NCBI RefSeq assembly: GCF_016900655.1
Contig: NZ_JACJKH010000006.1
Coordinates: 62,001 to 126,000, forward strand
Reading direction: 5' to 3'
Length of the DNA: 64,000 bases
DNA from: Drancourtella massiliensis
Lineage (GTDB): Bacteria; Bacillota; Clostridia; Lachnospirales; Lachnospiraceae
Positions 17,201 through 25,834 of this stretch are shown piece after piece. The notes below the pieces were generated by a model. The model was not told where the DNA came from. It was given only the letters and a program-made list of their open reading frames with translations, and did not search any database. Position 1 is the first letter of the stretch. The number at the start of each line of letters is the position of its first letter. A program made the position numbers and the translations under genes.

Positions 17201-18502
17201 ATGAGAATCCAGAAATTGACAGAAGAGACAAAACAGAACCTTTTACAGGATCTGTTAAAGAGAAGTCCGGACAGTTATGGAGAATACGAAGAGCGGGTTG
17301 CCGCGATTCTGAAGCAGGTAAAAGAAAAAGGTGATGAGGCGCTCTTTGCCTATACCGAACAGTTTGACCACGCCCATCTTACAAAAGAAACGGTTCGGGT
17401 ATCCGAAGAGGAGATTGCAGAGGCATATGAAAAAACAGACAAAAAGCTGATCGGTGTAATCAGAAAAGCGCTGGAAAATATCAGAAGCTACCACGAAAAG
17501 CAAAAGCAGTACAGCTGGTTTGACAGCAAGCCGGACGGTACGCTTCTCGGACAGAAAGTCACCCCGCTGAAACGTGTGGGTGTTTACGTGCCGGGCGGGA
17601 AGGCGGTCTATCCTTCTTCCGTACTGATGAATGTGATCCCTGCAAGGATTGCCGGAGTGGACGAGATCATCATGGTGACGCCTCCGGGAAGGGATGGAAA
17701 AGTCAGTCCGCATACGCTGGTTGCGGCAAAAGAAGCAGGAGTGGACGCGATCTATAAAGTCGGCGGGGCTCAGGCCATCGCTGCCCTTGCCTACGGGACA
17801 GAGAGTATTCCGAAGACGGACAAGATTGTAGGACCGGGTAATATCTATGTTGCCCTTGCAAAAAAAGCAGTTTACGGATATGTCAGCATTGACTCGGTAG
17901 CGGGACCTTCGGAAATTCTGGTTATCGCAGATGAAACCGCAAATCCAAGATATGTTGCGGCGGATCTTCTTTCCCAGGCAGAGCACGACGAACTTGCTTC
18001 TGCGATTCTGGTAACGACAAGCGCCGAACTGGCAGAGAAGGTATCCGACGAAGTGGATGGATTCTTAAAGGAACTTTCCCGTGCGGAGATTATACAGAAA
18101 TCACTGGATAATTACGGATATATCCTTGTTGCCCAAACGATGGAGGAAGCCATCGAGACAGCCAATGAAATTGCAAGCGAACATCTGGAAATTCTGACGA
18201 AAAATCCGTTCGATGTGATGACAAAGATCCGAAATGCAGGAGCTATCTTCCTTGGAGAGTATGCAAGCGAACCGCTTGGGGACTACTTTGCAGGACCGAA
18301 CCACATTCTGCCGACAAATGGAACAGCGAAGTTTTTCTCTCCGCTTTCTGTCGACGATTTTATCAAGAAGTCCAGCATTATTTCCTACTCCAGAGATGCG
18401 CTTGAGAAAATTCACGAGGACATCGAATATTTTGCGCAGGCAGAGCAGCTGACCGCTCATGCCAATTCGATCAAAGTACGGTTTGAAAAAGAGGGGGAAT
18501 AG
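17201..18502 (+). CDS. hisD: Histidinol dehydrogenase
   Basis: A 433-residue zinc enzyme that oxidises histidinol to histidine in two NAD-dependent steps. The GPGNIYVALAKK segment, DSVAGPSEILV near 230 and SQAEHDELA near 258 (zinc-ligand region) and the late GPNHILPTNGTAKF motif are all present. Length is normal. It is 14 bases after hisG and 2 bases before hisB. Confidence 0.95.
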   Translation: MRIQKLTEETKQNLLQDLLKRSPDSYGEYEERVAAILKQVKEKGDEALFAYTEQFDHAHLTKETVRVSEEEIAEAYEKTDKKLIGVIRKALENIRSYHEKQKQYSWFDSKPDGTLLGQKVTPLKRVGVYVPGGKAVYPSSVLMNVIPARIAGVDEIIMVTPPGRDGKVSPHTLVAAKEAGVDAIYKVGGAQAIAALAYGTESIPKTDKIVGPGNIYVALAKKAVYGYVSIDSVAGPSEILVIADETANPRYVAADLLSQAEHDELASAILVTTSAELAEKVSDEVDGFLKELSRAEIIQKSLDNYGYILVAQTMEEAIETANEIASEHLEILTKNPFDVMTKIRNAGAIFLGEYASEPLGDYFAGPNHILPTNGTAKFFSPLSVDDFIKKSSIISYSRDALEKIHEDIEYFAQAEQLTAHANSIKVRFEKEGE

Positions 18503-18504
18503 CG

Positions 18505-19095
18505 ATGCCGGAGCGAATTTCAGAACAACACAGAAAGACGAAAGAGACGGATATTTCCGTCCGCCTGAATCTGGACGGGACCGGAAAGACAAAGATCCGG
18601 ACCGGAATCGGATTTTTTGACCATATGCTGGAAGGGTTTGCAAGGCACGGCCTTTTTGACCTGGAAGTGCAGGTAGAAGGCGATCTGAACGTAGATACGC
18701 ATCACACCATCGAGGATACCGGGATTGTTCTTGGACGGGCGATCGCAGAAGCAGTCGGCGATAAAAAAGGGATCCGGAGGTTTGGATTCTTTCTCCTTCC
18801 AATGGATGAAACACTCTCCCTTGCGGCAATCGATCTTTCCGGTCGTCCGTTTCTGAAATATCAGGCAGAGTTTACCGTGGAAAAGATCGGAGAAATGGAT
18901 ACGGAGATGATCCGGGAGTTTTTCTATGCAGTATCCTACAGCGCCATGATGAATCTGCATCTGAAAATCGTAGATGAAGGAAACAATCATCATATGGCGG
19001 AGGCGCTTTTTAAAAGTTTTGGAAAGGCTCTTCACATGGCCGTTTCCTTTGAGCCTGGTATGACGGAAGTATGGTCTACAAAAGGAAGCTTATAG
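18505..19095 (+). CDS. hisB: Imidazoleglycerol-phosphate dehydratase
   Basis: A 196-residue monofunctional HisB. The two metal-binding motifs, DTHHTIEDTGI near residue 64 and GNNHHMAEA near 157, are intact. It converts imidazoleglycerol phosphate to imidazole-acetol phosphate. Its substrate is made by HisH/HisF, which are not in this operon. Confidence 0.95.
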   Translation: MPERISEQHRKTKETDISVRLNLDGTGKTKIRTGIGFFDHMLEGFARHGLFDLEVQVEGDLNVDTHHTIEDTGIVLGRAIAEAVGDKKGIRRFGFFLLPMDETLSLAAIDLSGRPFLKYQAEFTVEKIGEMDTEMIREFFYAVSYSAMMNLHLKIVDEGNNHHMAEALFKSFGKALHMAVSFEPGMTEVWSTKGSL

Positions 19096-19115
19096 AAGAA
19101 AGGAACTGAAAACAG

Positions 19116-20402
19116 ATGAGTTATAAAAGAATTGTTCCCTGCTTGTTTTTATGGCAGGGAAAAGCAGTCAGATGGTTCGATGATATGGATGTTCTCTCGG
19201 AAGACGCGGTTGCTCTTGCAAAGCATTACAGCGATAAGGGAGCAGACGAGCTTCTTGTATTCGACCTTTCTGATTCGGATGAGGATCATGAGGAGTCCAT
19301 CGACCTGCTGAAAAAAATCACAAAATCAGCCGGGATCCCTGTTGTAGCAGGAGGAAATATCAAACGTCTGGAAGATGTGAAAAAGATACTTTACACCGGA
19401 GCTAAACGGGTCGTTCTGAATTTCTCCAAAGCAAGCTCTGTAAAAATGCTGGAGGAAGCGTCCAAGAGATTCGGAAAAGAGAAAACGGCCGTTTCTCTGA
19501 ATGATTTTGATACCCTTTTCAAACAGCAGCATCTGATTGAAAAATACAGCAGCGAGATCATTTTCATGCACAGACTGGATCTGAACTCTGTGATGACACT
19601 GACAGAAATTCCATATGTGGTCCTGACCGATACGATGGAAGAATCTGAGATTTTCCGGATTCTGAAAAGTCCGGGGGCAAGAGGTATTTCCGGAAAATTT
19701 GTCAGCCGCATGGATATGGATTTTCATCTCTTTAAGACAAAATGTCAGGAATGCGGCATCCAGATGACTTCCTTTGAGAGCGTACTTGATTTCTCGGATT
19801 TCAAGCTGAATTCCGACGGCCTGATTCCTGTTATCGCGCAGAATTACAGAACAGGCGAAGTGCTGATGCTTGCCTATATGAATGAAGAAGCATTTGACCG
19901 GACGGTGAAAACCGGAAAAATGACATATTACAGCCGGAGCAGACAGTGTCTCTGGACAAAAGGAGAGACATCCGGTCATTTCCAGTATGTCAAATCTCTG
20001 ACCATCGACTGTGACAAGGACACCCTTCTTGCAAAAGTAGAGCAGATCGGAGCAGCCTGCCATACCGGAAATCCGACTTGCTTTTTCCAGACTATCGCAG
20101 GCACGGATTATGATGAAACCAACCCGCTTCAGATTTTTGAAACCGTATATGGCACGATCCTGGACCGGAAGAAGAATCCAAAAGAAGGATCATACACCAA
20201 TTATCTCTTTGATAAAGGAATTGATAAAATTCTGAAGAAGGTGGGAGAAGAGGCGGCAGAGGTCATTATTGCAGCCAAGAATCCGAACACAGAGGAGCTG
20301 AAATACGAGCTCTCCGACTTCCTTTATCATGCCATGGTGCTGATGGTAGAGCGGGGACTTGACTGGAACGACATTATTCAGGAATTATCTGACAGACACT
20401 AG
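19116..20402 (+). CDS. hisIE: HisIE with an N-terminal degenerate HisF-like domain
   Basis: A 428-residue fusion. Residues about 1-225 resemble the HisA/HisF barrel ([55 protein letters not shown]). The two catalytic Asp positions of HisF seem to be lost: the PCLD Asp is Phe here, and the mid-barrel Asp region reads TAVSLNDF. Residues about 226-320 are HisI ([14 protein letters not shown] near 272, DCDKD near 294, GAACHTGN near 308), the phosphoribosyl-AMP cyclohydrolase. Residues about 335-428 are HisE ([16 protein letters not shown]), the phosphoribosyl-ATP diphosphatase. It ends the operon. Whether the N-terminal domain still has activity is unknown. Confidence 0.9.
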   Translation: MSYKRIVPCLFLWQGKAVRWFDDMDVLSEDAVALAKHYSDKGADELLVFDLSDSDEDHEESIDLLKKITKSAGIPVVAGGNIKRLEDVKKILYTGAKRVVLNFSKASSVKMLEEASKRFGKEKTAVSLNDFDTLFKQQHLIEKYSSEIIFMHRLDLNSVMTLTEIPYVVLTDTMEESEIFRILKSPGARGISGKFVSRMDMDFHLFKTKCQECGIQMTSFESVLDFSDFKLNSDGLIPVIAQNYRTGEVLMLAYMNEEAFDRTVKTGKMTYYSRSRQCLWTKGETSGHFQYVKSLTIDCDKDTLLAKVEQIGAACHTGNPTCFFQTIAGTDYDETNPLQIFETVYGTILDRKKNPKEGSYTNYLFDKGIDKILKKVGEEAAEVIIAAKNPNTEELKYELSDFLYHAMVLMVERGLDWNDIIQELSDRH

Positions 20403-20412
20403 CATACTTTGG

Positions 20413-20454
20413 AAAGACAGGGTATATTATGATTATATATCCTGTCTTTTTTAG
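20413..20454 (+). terminator. Terminator of the his operon
   Basis: AAAGACAGGGTATAT can pair (with one wobble) with ATATATCCTGTCTTT, followed by T-rich sequence, directly after hisIE. Confidence 0.8.
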
Positions 20455-20472
20455 ACGGCAATGCGGAGGTGT

Positions 20473-20811
20473 ATGGTTTTGAATGACAGCCGGGAAAGAA
20501 AGAGAAAAGAGGCACTGGAGCAGATGCGGGCAAGGGAGGAGAATCCGGCGGAGTCGCCCCTTCATGCACCGGCAGTCCACCCGAGATACCGCGCGGCTTA
20601 CGGAAGCATCTATCCGGAACAGGAAACGCGTCAGACCGGAACATTAGGAGTCCGGATTGTCATCAGTATTCTGCTGTTTGCAGGCTTCCTTTCTCTGGAT
20701 TATGAGAAGCTTCCTTCGTCTGTTCCGCAAAGGACAGAGATTCTCCGTCAGATACAGGCGCCGTTTTCCCTTCCATCCGTGAAACAGTTTGACCTGACCG
20801 GTATTTTGTAG
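20473..20811 (+). CDS. Small single-pass membrane protein, unknown
   Basis: A 112-residue protein with a charged, Pro-containing N-terminal half (about residues 1-57), one membrane helix at about 58-78 (TLGVRIVISILLFAGFLSL) and a short C-terminal tail. No known domain is recognised. The first ATG at 20461 overlaps the CGGAGG site, so the ATG at 20473 is preferred; a TTG at 20479 is an alternative. It lies 40 bases before coaD in the same direction. Confidence 0.6.
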   Translation: MVLNDSRERKRKEALEQMRAREENPAESPLHAPAVHPRYRAAYGSIYPEQETRQTGTLGVRIVISILLFAGFLSLDYEKLPSSVPQRTEILRQIQAPFSLPSVKQFDLTGIL

Positions 20812-20851
20812 TATAGTTATTGAAGAAATTTTCATGAAATGAGGAATACAG

Positions 20852-21349
20852 ATGATTAAAGCAGTATATCCAGGCAGTTTTGACCCGGTTACATTCGGAC
20901 ATCTGGATATCATCACAAGGGCGGCAAAAGTCGTAGATGAACTCATTATCGGCGTCCTTGTCAACCAGAAAAAGACACCGCTTTTTACCATGGAGGAGCG
21001 TCTGCAGCTTCTTCAGGAAGTGACAAAAGATTTCCCGAATGTAACAGTAAAGGCATTTGAAGGGCTGACCGTTGAGTTTGCAAAGCAGAACCATGCAAGA
21101 CTGATTATCCGTGGACTTCGGGCCGTTACGGATTTTGAATATGAAATGCAGTTGGCACAGATCAACCACAGTGTGGACAATGAGATTGATACCATGTTCT
21201 TTACGACAAGTCTGGAATATGCCTTTTTAAGTTCTACACTGGTAAAAGAGTTTGCATATTATGGCTCCGATACAGACAGATATGTTCCTAAGGTTGTTTC
21301 CAGAGCATTAAAAGCGAAATATCCGGAAGCCGGAAATACACAACAGTAG
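20852..21349 (+). CDS. coaD: Phosphopantetheine adenylyltransferase
   Basis: A 165-residue CoaD with the nucleotidyltransferase motif YPGSFDPVTFGHLDII at the N-terminus, the basic LVNQKKTPLF segment, GLRAVTDFEYEMQ and the C-terminal LSSTLVKE motif (ISSTxIRE family motif). It transfers AMP to 4'-phosphopantetheine in coenzyme A synthesis. Confidence 0.95.
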   Translation: MIKAVYPGSFDPVTFGHLDIITRAAKVVDELIIGVLVNQKKTPLFTMEERLQLLQEVTKDFPNVTVKAFEGLTVEFAKQNHARLIIRGLRAVTDFEYEMQLAQINHSVDNEIDTMFFTTSLEYAFLSSTLVKEFAYYGSDTDRYVPKVVSRALKAKYPEAGNTQQ

Positions 21350-21367
21350 AGAAATCAGGTGAAGAAG

Positions 21368-22225
21368 ATGAAAATATGGATTGCAGGAGCGGCCGGACAG
21401 CTTGGATGCGCGCTTAATGATATGGCAAAGCAGTATCAGCCGGACGCTGAGATTATCAACACAGATATCGAAGAGGTCGATGTGACAAATTTAAATCAGG
21501 TTATCGACTTTGCAAAGGAAAAAAGGCCGGATGTGATTTTTGACTGCGCTGCGGTCACAAACGTCGGGACATGTGAAGAATCGCCGGAATACGCCTATAA
21601 AGTTAATGCGATCGGTGCAAGAAATCTTGCGATTGCAGCATCTAAAGTTCAGGCCAGAATTCTCCTGTTGTCAACGGATGACGTGTTTAACGGGATCCGT
21701 CAGGTGCCGTACCATGAATTTGATGAGACGGATCCGATGACAGTTTATGGAAGAAGCAAACTTGCAGGAGAAAATTATGTCAAGGAATTTGCGCATGACC
21801 ATTTCATTATCCGGAGCAACTGGGTCTTTGGGCGCGGAAGTGATGCAAATTTTGTCAATCAGATTTTAAAAGCAATTGAAACAAAGACAGAACTCTATAT
21901 CTCCGATGATCAGTACGGTTCACCGACCAGTGCCAATGCACTGGCGGCATTTATGCTGAAACTGATCAATACAGAAGAATACGGGACCTACCATGTGACA
22001 TGCAGCGGTGTCTGCAACCGGTACGAATTCGCAAAAGAGATTGTAAGGATTTCGGAAAAAGATGTCAGGGTAATCCCTGTACCGACCAGAAAAGCTGAAT
22101 ACTGTTCTGCAAGACCGACTTTTACAGTACTTGACAATTTTCTGATTACGGTACTCGGCATACATAAGATGCCGACATGGATTGATGCACTGGAAGAATA
22201 TATGGAGCAGGAATACAAAAGATAA
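21368..22225 (+). CDS. rfbD: dTDP-4-dehydrorhamnose reductase (RfbD)-like sugar-nucleotide reductase
   Basis: A 285-residue extended SDR. The cofactor motif GAAGQLG is at residues 6-12, the catalytic YGRSKLAGE motif (Tyr and Lys) is near 124-132, and FGRGSDANFVNQIL plus DDQYGSPT match RfbD. It should reduce dTDP-4-dehydrorhamnose to dTDP-rhamnose, but no rfbA/B/C lie here, so another substrate is possible. The ATG at 21368 is preferred over GTG at 21359, which lies inside the probable ribosome site AGGTGAAG. Confidence 0.82.
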   Translation: MKIWIAGAAGQLGCALNDMAKQYQPDAEIINTDIEEVDVTNLNQVIDFAKEKRPDVIFDCAAVTNVGTCEESPEYAYKVNAIGARNLAIAASKVQARILLLSTDDVFNGIRQVPYHEFDETDPMTVYGRSKLAGENYVKEFAHDHFIIRSNWVFGRGSDANFVNQILKAIETKTELYISDDQYGSPTSANALAAFMLKLINTEEYGTYHVTCSGVCNRYEFAKEIVRISEKDVRVIPVPTRKAEYCSARPTFTVLDNFLITVLGIHKMPTWIDALEEYMEQEYKR

Positions 22226-22246
22226 AACAAGACAGCAGGAGTAATT

Positions 22247-23548
22247 ATGCATTATACATTTTCGGAGCTTATATGGCTGGTACTGATCTATTCCTTTCTG
22301 GGATGGTTCATAGAGACAATTGTCGGAACCATACGGAAAAAGAAATTTGTAAACCGGGGATTTTCTTCAGGACCGTTTTGTTTTATATACGGAACAGCAG
22401 CATTGATCATGATTATTTCTCTGGAAGATCTGGAAAATCAGCCGTTTTTCCTGTTTCTCGGATGCATGATAATTGCTACGACGATCGAGTGGTTTGCCGG
22501 TAAAATTCTGGAACGGATGAATCAGCGCAAATGGTGGGACTATTCCGAAAAAAAATGGAATTTTGACGGATATATCTGTCTGCAGTACAGCGTTCTCTGG
22601 GGAGTTCTTGGTGTACTGGCAGTCAAATTCGGAGATGAAGATTTCACCAGGCTGTTTCATCTTATCCCCAGGCCGTTTGGGAATATACTGGTTGGTATCG
22701 CCTTTGTCGGAATTATTGTTGATATGTCTGTGTCATCGGCGGCGGCGCTGCGCATTGGCAGGCCGACAAAAGCCGCAGTCCGCTGGAACCGGAAAGTGGC
22801 AGTTGTTACGGGAAAATTCACGGCGCTGATTGTCGGCCATGTAGAGCGAAGAATGGAAAAAGCTTATCCTCTGATCCAGGTGGCAAGAGAAGAAGCTGAG
22901 AAAGAAGGACGGTTTGCCGAGGGATGCGGATTTTACAAACTGTTCTGGCTGTTCGTTATCGGTTCGCTCCTCGGGGATCTGGTTGAGACCATTTTCTGCC
23001 GGATTACAGCAGGAGTATGGATGAGCCGGAGCAGCCTTGTATGGGGGCCGTTTAGTATCATCTGGGGAATGGCGATTGTTGCGGCAACAATTCTTTTACA
23101 TAAGGACAGAGAGAAGCCGGACCGGTATCTTTTTATGGTCGGCACGTTTCTGGGCGGCGCTTATGAGTACCTGTGCAGTGTTTTCGCCGAATTGTTTTTC
23201 GGAAAAGTATTCTGGGATTACAGTGGCATTCCTTTTAATCTGGGCGGGCGAATTAACCTGCTTTACTGTTTCTTCTGGGGAATCGCTGCAGTAATATGGA
23301 TCAAGGTACTGTATCCCCGTATATCCGACTGGATCGAAAAGATACCAAAACTCACAGGATATATTGTTACATGGTGTCTTATCCTGTTTATGGCAGCGAA
23401 TATGGTTGTATCAGCCGCTGCTCTTGTAAGATACGACCAGAGAGCACAAGGTGATACACCGGACAATGCCGTTGAAAAACTGATTGATACCAGATTTGAC
23501 GATGCCAGAATGGAGAAGATTTATCCGAATGCCAAATCCGCACGGTGA
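22247..23548 (+). CDS. Putative ABC transporter permease, CmpB family (PF06541), duplicated
   Basis: A 433-residue polytopic membrane protein. The CmpB-type unit appears twice: FLGWFIETIVGTI with KKFVNRGFSSGPFCFIYG in the first half, and GDLVETIFCRI with SRSSLVWGPFSIIWG in the second. Each half has the W-D-Y-S (KWWDYSEKKWN; FWDYSGIPFN) segment, which indicates internal duplication. Despite its usual label, no ABC ATPase is next to it, so transport is not established. A terminator follows. Confidence 0.8.
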   Translation: MHYTFSELIWLVLIYSFLGWFIETIVGTIRKKKFVNRGFSSGPFCFIYGTAALIMIISLEDLENQPFFLFLGCMIIATTIEWFAGKILERMNQRKWWDYSEKKWNFDGYICLQYSVLWGVLGVLAVKFGDEDFTRLFHLIPRPFGNILVGIAFVGIIVDMSVSSAAALRIGRPTKAAVRWNRKVAVVTGKFTALIVGHVERRMEKAYPLIQVAREEAEKEGRFAEGCGFYKLFWLFVIGSLLGDLVETIFCRITAGVWMSRSSLVWGPFSIIWGMAIVAATILLHKDREKPDRYLFMVGTFLGGAYEYLCSVFAELFFGKVFWDYSGIPFNLGGRINLLYCFFWGIAAVIWIKVLYPRISDWIEKIPKLTGYIVTWCLILFMAANMVVSAAALVRYDQRAQGDTPDNAVEKLIDTRFDDARMEKIYPNAKSAR

Positions 23549-23574
23549 GCCGGCATACAACCGAAAAAATCAGG

Positions 23575-23601
23575 GGCCGAAGAGTGATCTTCGGCCTTTT
23601 T
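23575..23601 (+). terminator. Terminator after the CmpB-like gene
   Basis: GGCCGAAGA (23575-23583) and TCTTCGGCC (23588-23596) form a perfect 9-bp stem with a GTGA loop followed by five T. Confidence 0.88.
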
Positions 23602-23640
23602 ATACTCTGGAAAACTGATTTCAGGAATTCTTTTCCTGTG

Positions 23641-23669
23641 TTGACGACATGATGTACATATACTATAAT
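23641..23669 (+). promoter_or_regulatory. Promoter of yefM-yoeB
   Basis: TTGACG at 23641-23646 and TATAAT at 23664-23669 with a 17-base spacer; overlaps the first of three GTAC-centred operator elements. Confidence 0.8.
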
Positions 23670-23670
23670 A

Positions 23671-23692
23671 CAAGTACAATATTTTGTACTTG
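23671..23692. promoter_or_regulatory. Operator of the yefM-yoeB pair
   Basis: CAAGTACAA (23671-23679) is repeated in inverse as TTGTACTTG (23684-23692). A further ATGTACAT palindrome (23652-23659) lies inside the promoter spacer. E. coli YefM-YoeB is known to bind TGTACA-centred palindromes, so the similar cores here support autoregulation. Confidence 0.7.
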
Positions 23693-23700
23693 AAAGGACA

Positions 23701-23979
23701 GTGAAAAGTGTGCTTGCAATAAACTACACAGAATTGCGGAACAATCTGAAAGAATGTATGGACAGAGTGACTGATGATTACGAGACACTTATCATCACCC
23801 GAAAGAAAAACCGGAATGTTGTAATGATTTCCGAGGAAATGTACAATAATATGCTGGAAAACATGCATCTGACTGCGAAGGAATCCAACTACAGATGGCT
23901 GCTGGAATCGGCCGGACAGTTGAAAAGGGGAAACGAACAGATCCATGATCTGATCGGAATGGCAGAAGATGAAGAATAA
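23701..23979 (+). CDS. yefM: Antitoxin, YefM/Phd family
   Basis: A 92-residue (or 89-residue) antitoxin. LAINYTELRNNLKECMD and ETLIITRKKNRNVVMISEEMYNNM match the DNA-binding Phd/YefM fold, and the acidic C-terminal part (about 60-92) would be the unfolded toxin-binding region. Two GTG starts are possible: 23701, two bases from AAAGGA, and 23710, which gives the usual MLAINY beginning. The gene overlaps yoeB by 11 bases. It represses its own promoter together with the toxin, by analogy. Confidence 0.9.
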   Translation: MKSVLAINYTELRNNLKECMDRVTDDYETLIITRKKNRNVVMISEEMYNNMLENMHLTAKESNYRWLLESAGQLKRGNEQIHDLIGMAEDEE

Positions 23980-24229
23980 GCATTTTACGGAAAATGGGTG
24001 GAAAGACTATCTTTTTCAGAAGCAAAACGACCGGGAAACACTGAAAAAGATCAATCTGCTTATTGCGGATATCTGTGAAAACGGAACTACCGGAATCGGT
24101 AAACCTGAGCCCCTGACAGGCAGGATGGAAGGTTGCTGGAGCCGCCGGATCAATGATAAAGACAGGCTGGTATATTGCATGGACGATGACAATATCTACA
24201 TTCTTTCCTGTCGTTTTCACGATGATTGA
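23969..24229 (+). CDS. yoeB: YoeB toxin (ribosome-dependent mRNA interferase)
   Basis: An 86-residue YoeB. WKDYLFQKQND near residue 11, GKPEPLTGRMEGCWSRRI near 44-61, DRLVYCMDD and the C-terminal CRFHDD are the characteristic blocks. Residues equivalent to E. coli YoeB Glu46, Arg65 and His83 are present as the Glu of KPEPL, the Arg of DRLVY and the His of RFH. It would cut mRNA on the ribosome when the antitoxin is degraded. Confidence 0.93.
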   Translation: MKNKHFTENGWKDYLFQKQNDRETLKKINLLIADICENGTTGIGKPEPLTGRMEGCWSRRINDKDRLVYCMDDDNIYILSCRFHDD

Positions 24230-24254
24230 GTTCACTTCATATTTTCGTTATAGA
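24226..24254 (+). promoter_or_regulatory. Probable promoter of the 24288 gene
   Basis: TTGAGT (24226-24231) and TATAGA (24249-24254) with 17 bases between; the -35 overlaps the yoeB stop. Confidence 0.5.
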
Positions 24255-24287
24255 AGGAATACATTTAGATAAACAGGGGGAAGCAAC

Positions 24288-25106
24288 ATGCAAAGATTTA
24301 CCAGAAATACATATGAATTTGTCAAACAGGGACTGTTACAGATTCAGGACGAGATTACGAAAGGGGAAAGAGTCTGTGCCAACAGAGCACTGAAAAAAAT
24401 CATCGGGACACTGGCTCCAAACAAGGAGGCACTTCTCGGATACGCCTATGTCCGGGTCCGCAACAGAGTCGGATCTAAATATGGAAATACAGACAGAAGA
24501 GCAGAAATCATCGCGGAGAAAGTACAGATACTAATGGAAGCTTTCTGGGCGAGACCGACACATTACGTAATAGATACGGATCAGTATGGAGCAAAGTTCA
24601 TTAATACATCCGCTGATGCAGACATGTCTTTGGAAGATGCTGTCCGCTTTGCGGAGATGGACGGAGTTGTCATGATCCGTGATCTCAATCTCGGAAAAGG
24701 CTTCGAGCGTTATTACCTGGATACAGCACGGAATCGGGAGATTTTAAAACATTACGAAACACGTGAGGAGGAGCCGTCCGAGCGGGAAGTTTTTCGGAAG
24801 AAAGCATATGCAAAGTTTCAGATGTGGTGGATGTTTATTCATGGTATCACATTACGGGAATTGTCTGAAACAGCAGATACGTGGCGTCAGAAGCGGGAAG
24901 AGGACACTGATTACAAAGGAAATCTGGAAGATTACCTTTTTGAAAAAGGATTCCACGACCTGATTTACCCATGCTTCAGCGAATTTCTGGAAACGGAATA
25001 TACTGACCGCGAGTTCATGAAATATCTGCTGGATCCACGGGATCATAAGGCCTACGAAGAGGATGAACTGCTGCAGGAAAAAGAAGCAGCAGAACAAAAT
25101 GAATAA
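24288..25106 (+). CDS. Hypothetical cytoplasmic protein, 272 residues
   Basis: Not recognised as a known family. The protein is charged, has no signal peptide or membrane helix, and contains several aromatic-rich stretches (FQMWWMFIHGITLREL near 189). The N-terminal part (residues about 10-80) has a helix-rich region with basic residues, and the C-terminus is strongly acidic with many Glu. A GGGGGAAG ribosome site precedes the ATG. No neighbour suggests a function; it has its own promoter. Confidence 0.65.
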   Translation: MQRFTRNTYEFVKQGLLQIQDEITKGERVCANRALKKIIGTLAPNKEALLGYAYVRVRNRVGSKYGNTDRRAEIIAEKVQILMEAFWARPTHYVIDTDQYGAKFINTSADADMSLEDAVRFAEMDGVVMIRDLNLGKGFERYYLDTARNREILKHYETREEEPSEREVFRKKAYAKFQMWWMFIHGITLRELSETADTWRQKREEDTDYKGNLEDYLFEKGFHDLIYPCFSEFLETEYTDREFMKYLLDPRDHKAYEEDELLQEKEAAEQNE

Positions 25107-25215
25107 TTGGTAAAAGAAAGAGGAGGCTTTTCTAAATAAAAATTGCAAAATTTCCCAAAATCGTTTAAACTATATAGTTGTAATTTATTGATGGAAACAT
25201 GAGGGAGGAACAGAC

Positions 25216-25623
25216 TTGAATCTGGTAATCATAGATGGCCAGGGCGGCGGACTTGGCCGTCAGCTGGTAAGCGCAGTCAAAGACCGGTATCCGGACATTG
25301 AGATCATTGCAATAGGGGCAAACAGTGCAGCGACCAATGCCATGCTTCGTGCCGGGGCAACGCAGGCGGCCACGGGAGAGAATTCTGTGATCGTTGCATG
25401 CCGCAGGGCAGATGTGATCATAGGGCCGGTGGGAATTGTGATTGCAGATTCCATGCTGGGGGAGATCACCCCGGCTATGGCGCAGGCTGTCGGACAAAGC
25501 CGTGCAAAACGGATACTGATTCCGGTGAATCTGTGCGACAATATCATTGTCGGCGTTACAGACCTCTCTATGACGAAAAATGTACAGAATGCAGTTGAGA
25601 TTCTGGGTACACTGATAGACTAA
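25216..25623 (+). CDS. DUF3842 family protein
   Basis: A 135-residue protein with IIDGQGGGLGRQLVSAVK at the N-terminus (a glycine-rich nucleotide-binding-like loop), IIAIGANSAATNAMLRAGA and a C-terminal PVNLCDNIIVGV segment. This matches the small DUF3842 family of Clostridia, which has no known function. It starts with TTG at 25216 after GGGAGGAA. It lies upstream of the nickel-pincer (lar) genes in the same direction, 211 bases before larE, so a link to that pathway is possible but unproven. Confidence 0.8.
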   Translation: MNLVIIDGQGGGLGRQLVSAVKDRYPDIEIIAIGANSAATNAMLRAGATQAATGENSVIVACRRADVIIGPVGIVIADSMLGEITPAMAQAVGQSRAKRILIPVNLCDNIIVGVTDLSMTKNVQNAVEILGTLID

Positions 25624-25834
25624 CTAATCCGGCAGGAAGCCGGAATGATCGGCAGAAGCGGATCAGTGCCATATGACAGAGAAACAGCATTACTGGCAAT
25701 CGACTGATAGAGCAGAAATTTTGCAGTAAAAATTACGAATTAAAATGCAGAATAGAAATTTTGATACCAGGAAGGTATCTGCTTTCAGAAGAAGGCGGAT
25801 ACCTTCTTTTTTGTCGAAAAGGAGGAAATAATAG
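25624..25834 (+). promoter_or_regulatory. Structured leader upstream of larE
   Basis: This gap has several possible RNA helices: CCGGC with GCCGG near 25629-25643, TGATC with GATCA near 25646-25665, and ATCAGTGCCA with TGGCA plus ACTGAT near 25662-25707. A terminator-like hairpin follows at 25773-25812. This arrangement could be the end of the DUF3842 transcript or an attenuator in front of the lar genes. I could not match it to the NiCo riboswitch consensus. Confidence 0.35.
25773..25812 (+). terminator. Terminator or attenuator just before larE
   Basis: GAAGGTATC (25781-25789 region) pairs with GATACCTTC and is followed by six T, 25 bases upstream of the larE start. No promoter hexamers were seen between it and larE, so larE expression may depend on readthrough. 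Confidence 0.65.

Noticed and set aside
25624-25772. NiCo riboswitch
   Set aside because: Helices are present but I do not see the conserved junction segments of the known nickel/cobalt riboswitch, so only an unnamed structured leader is reported.
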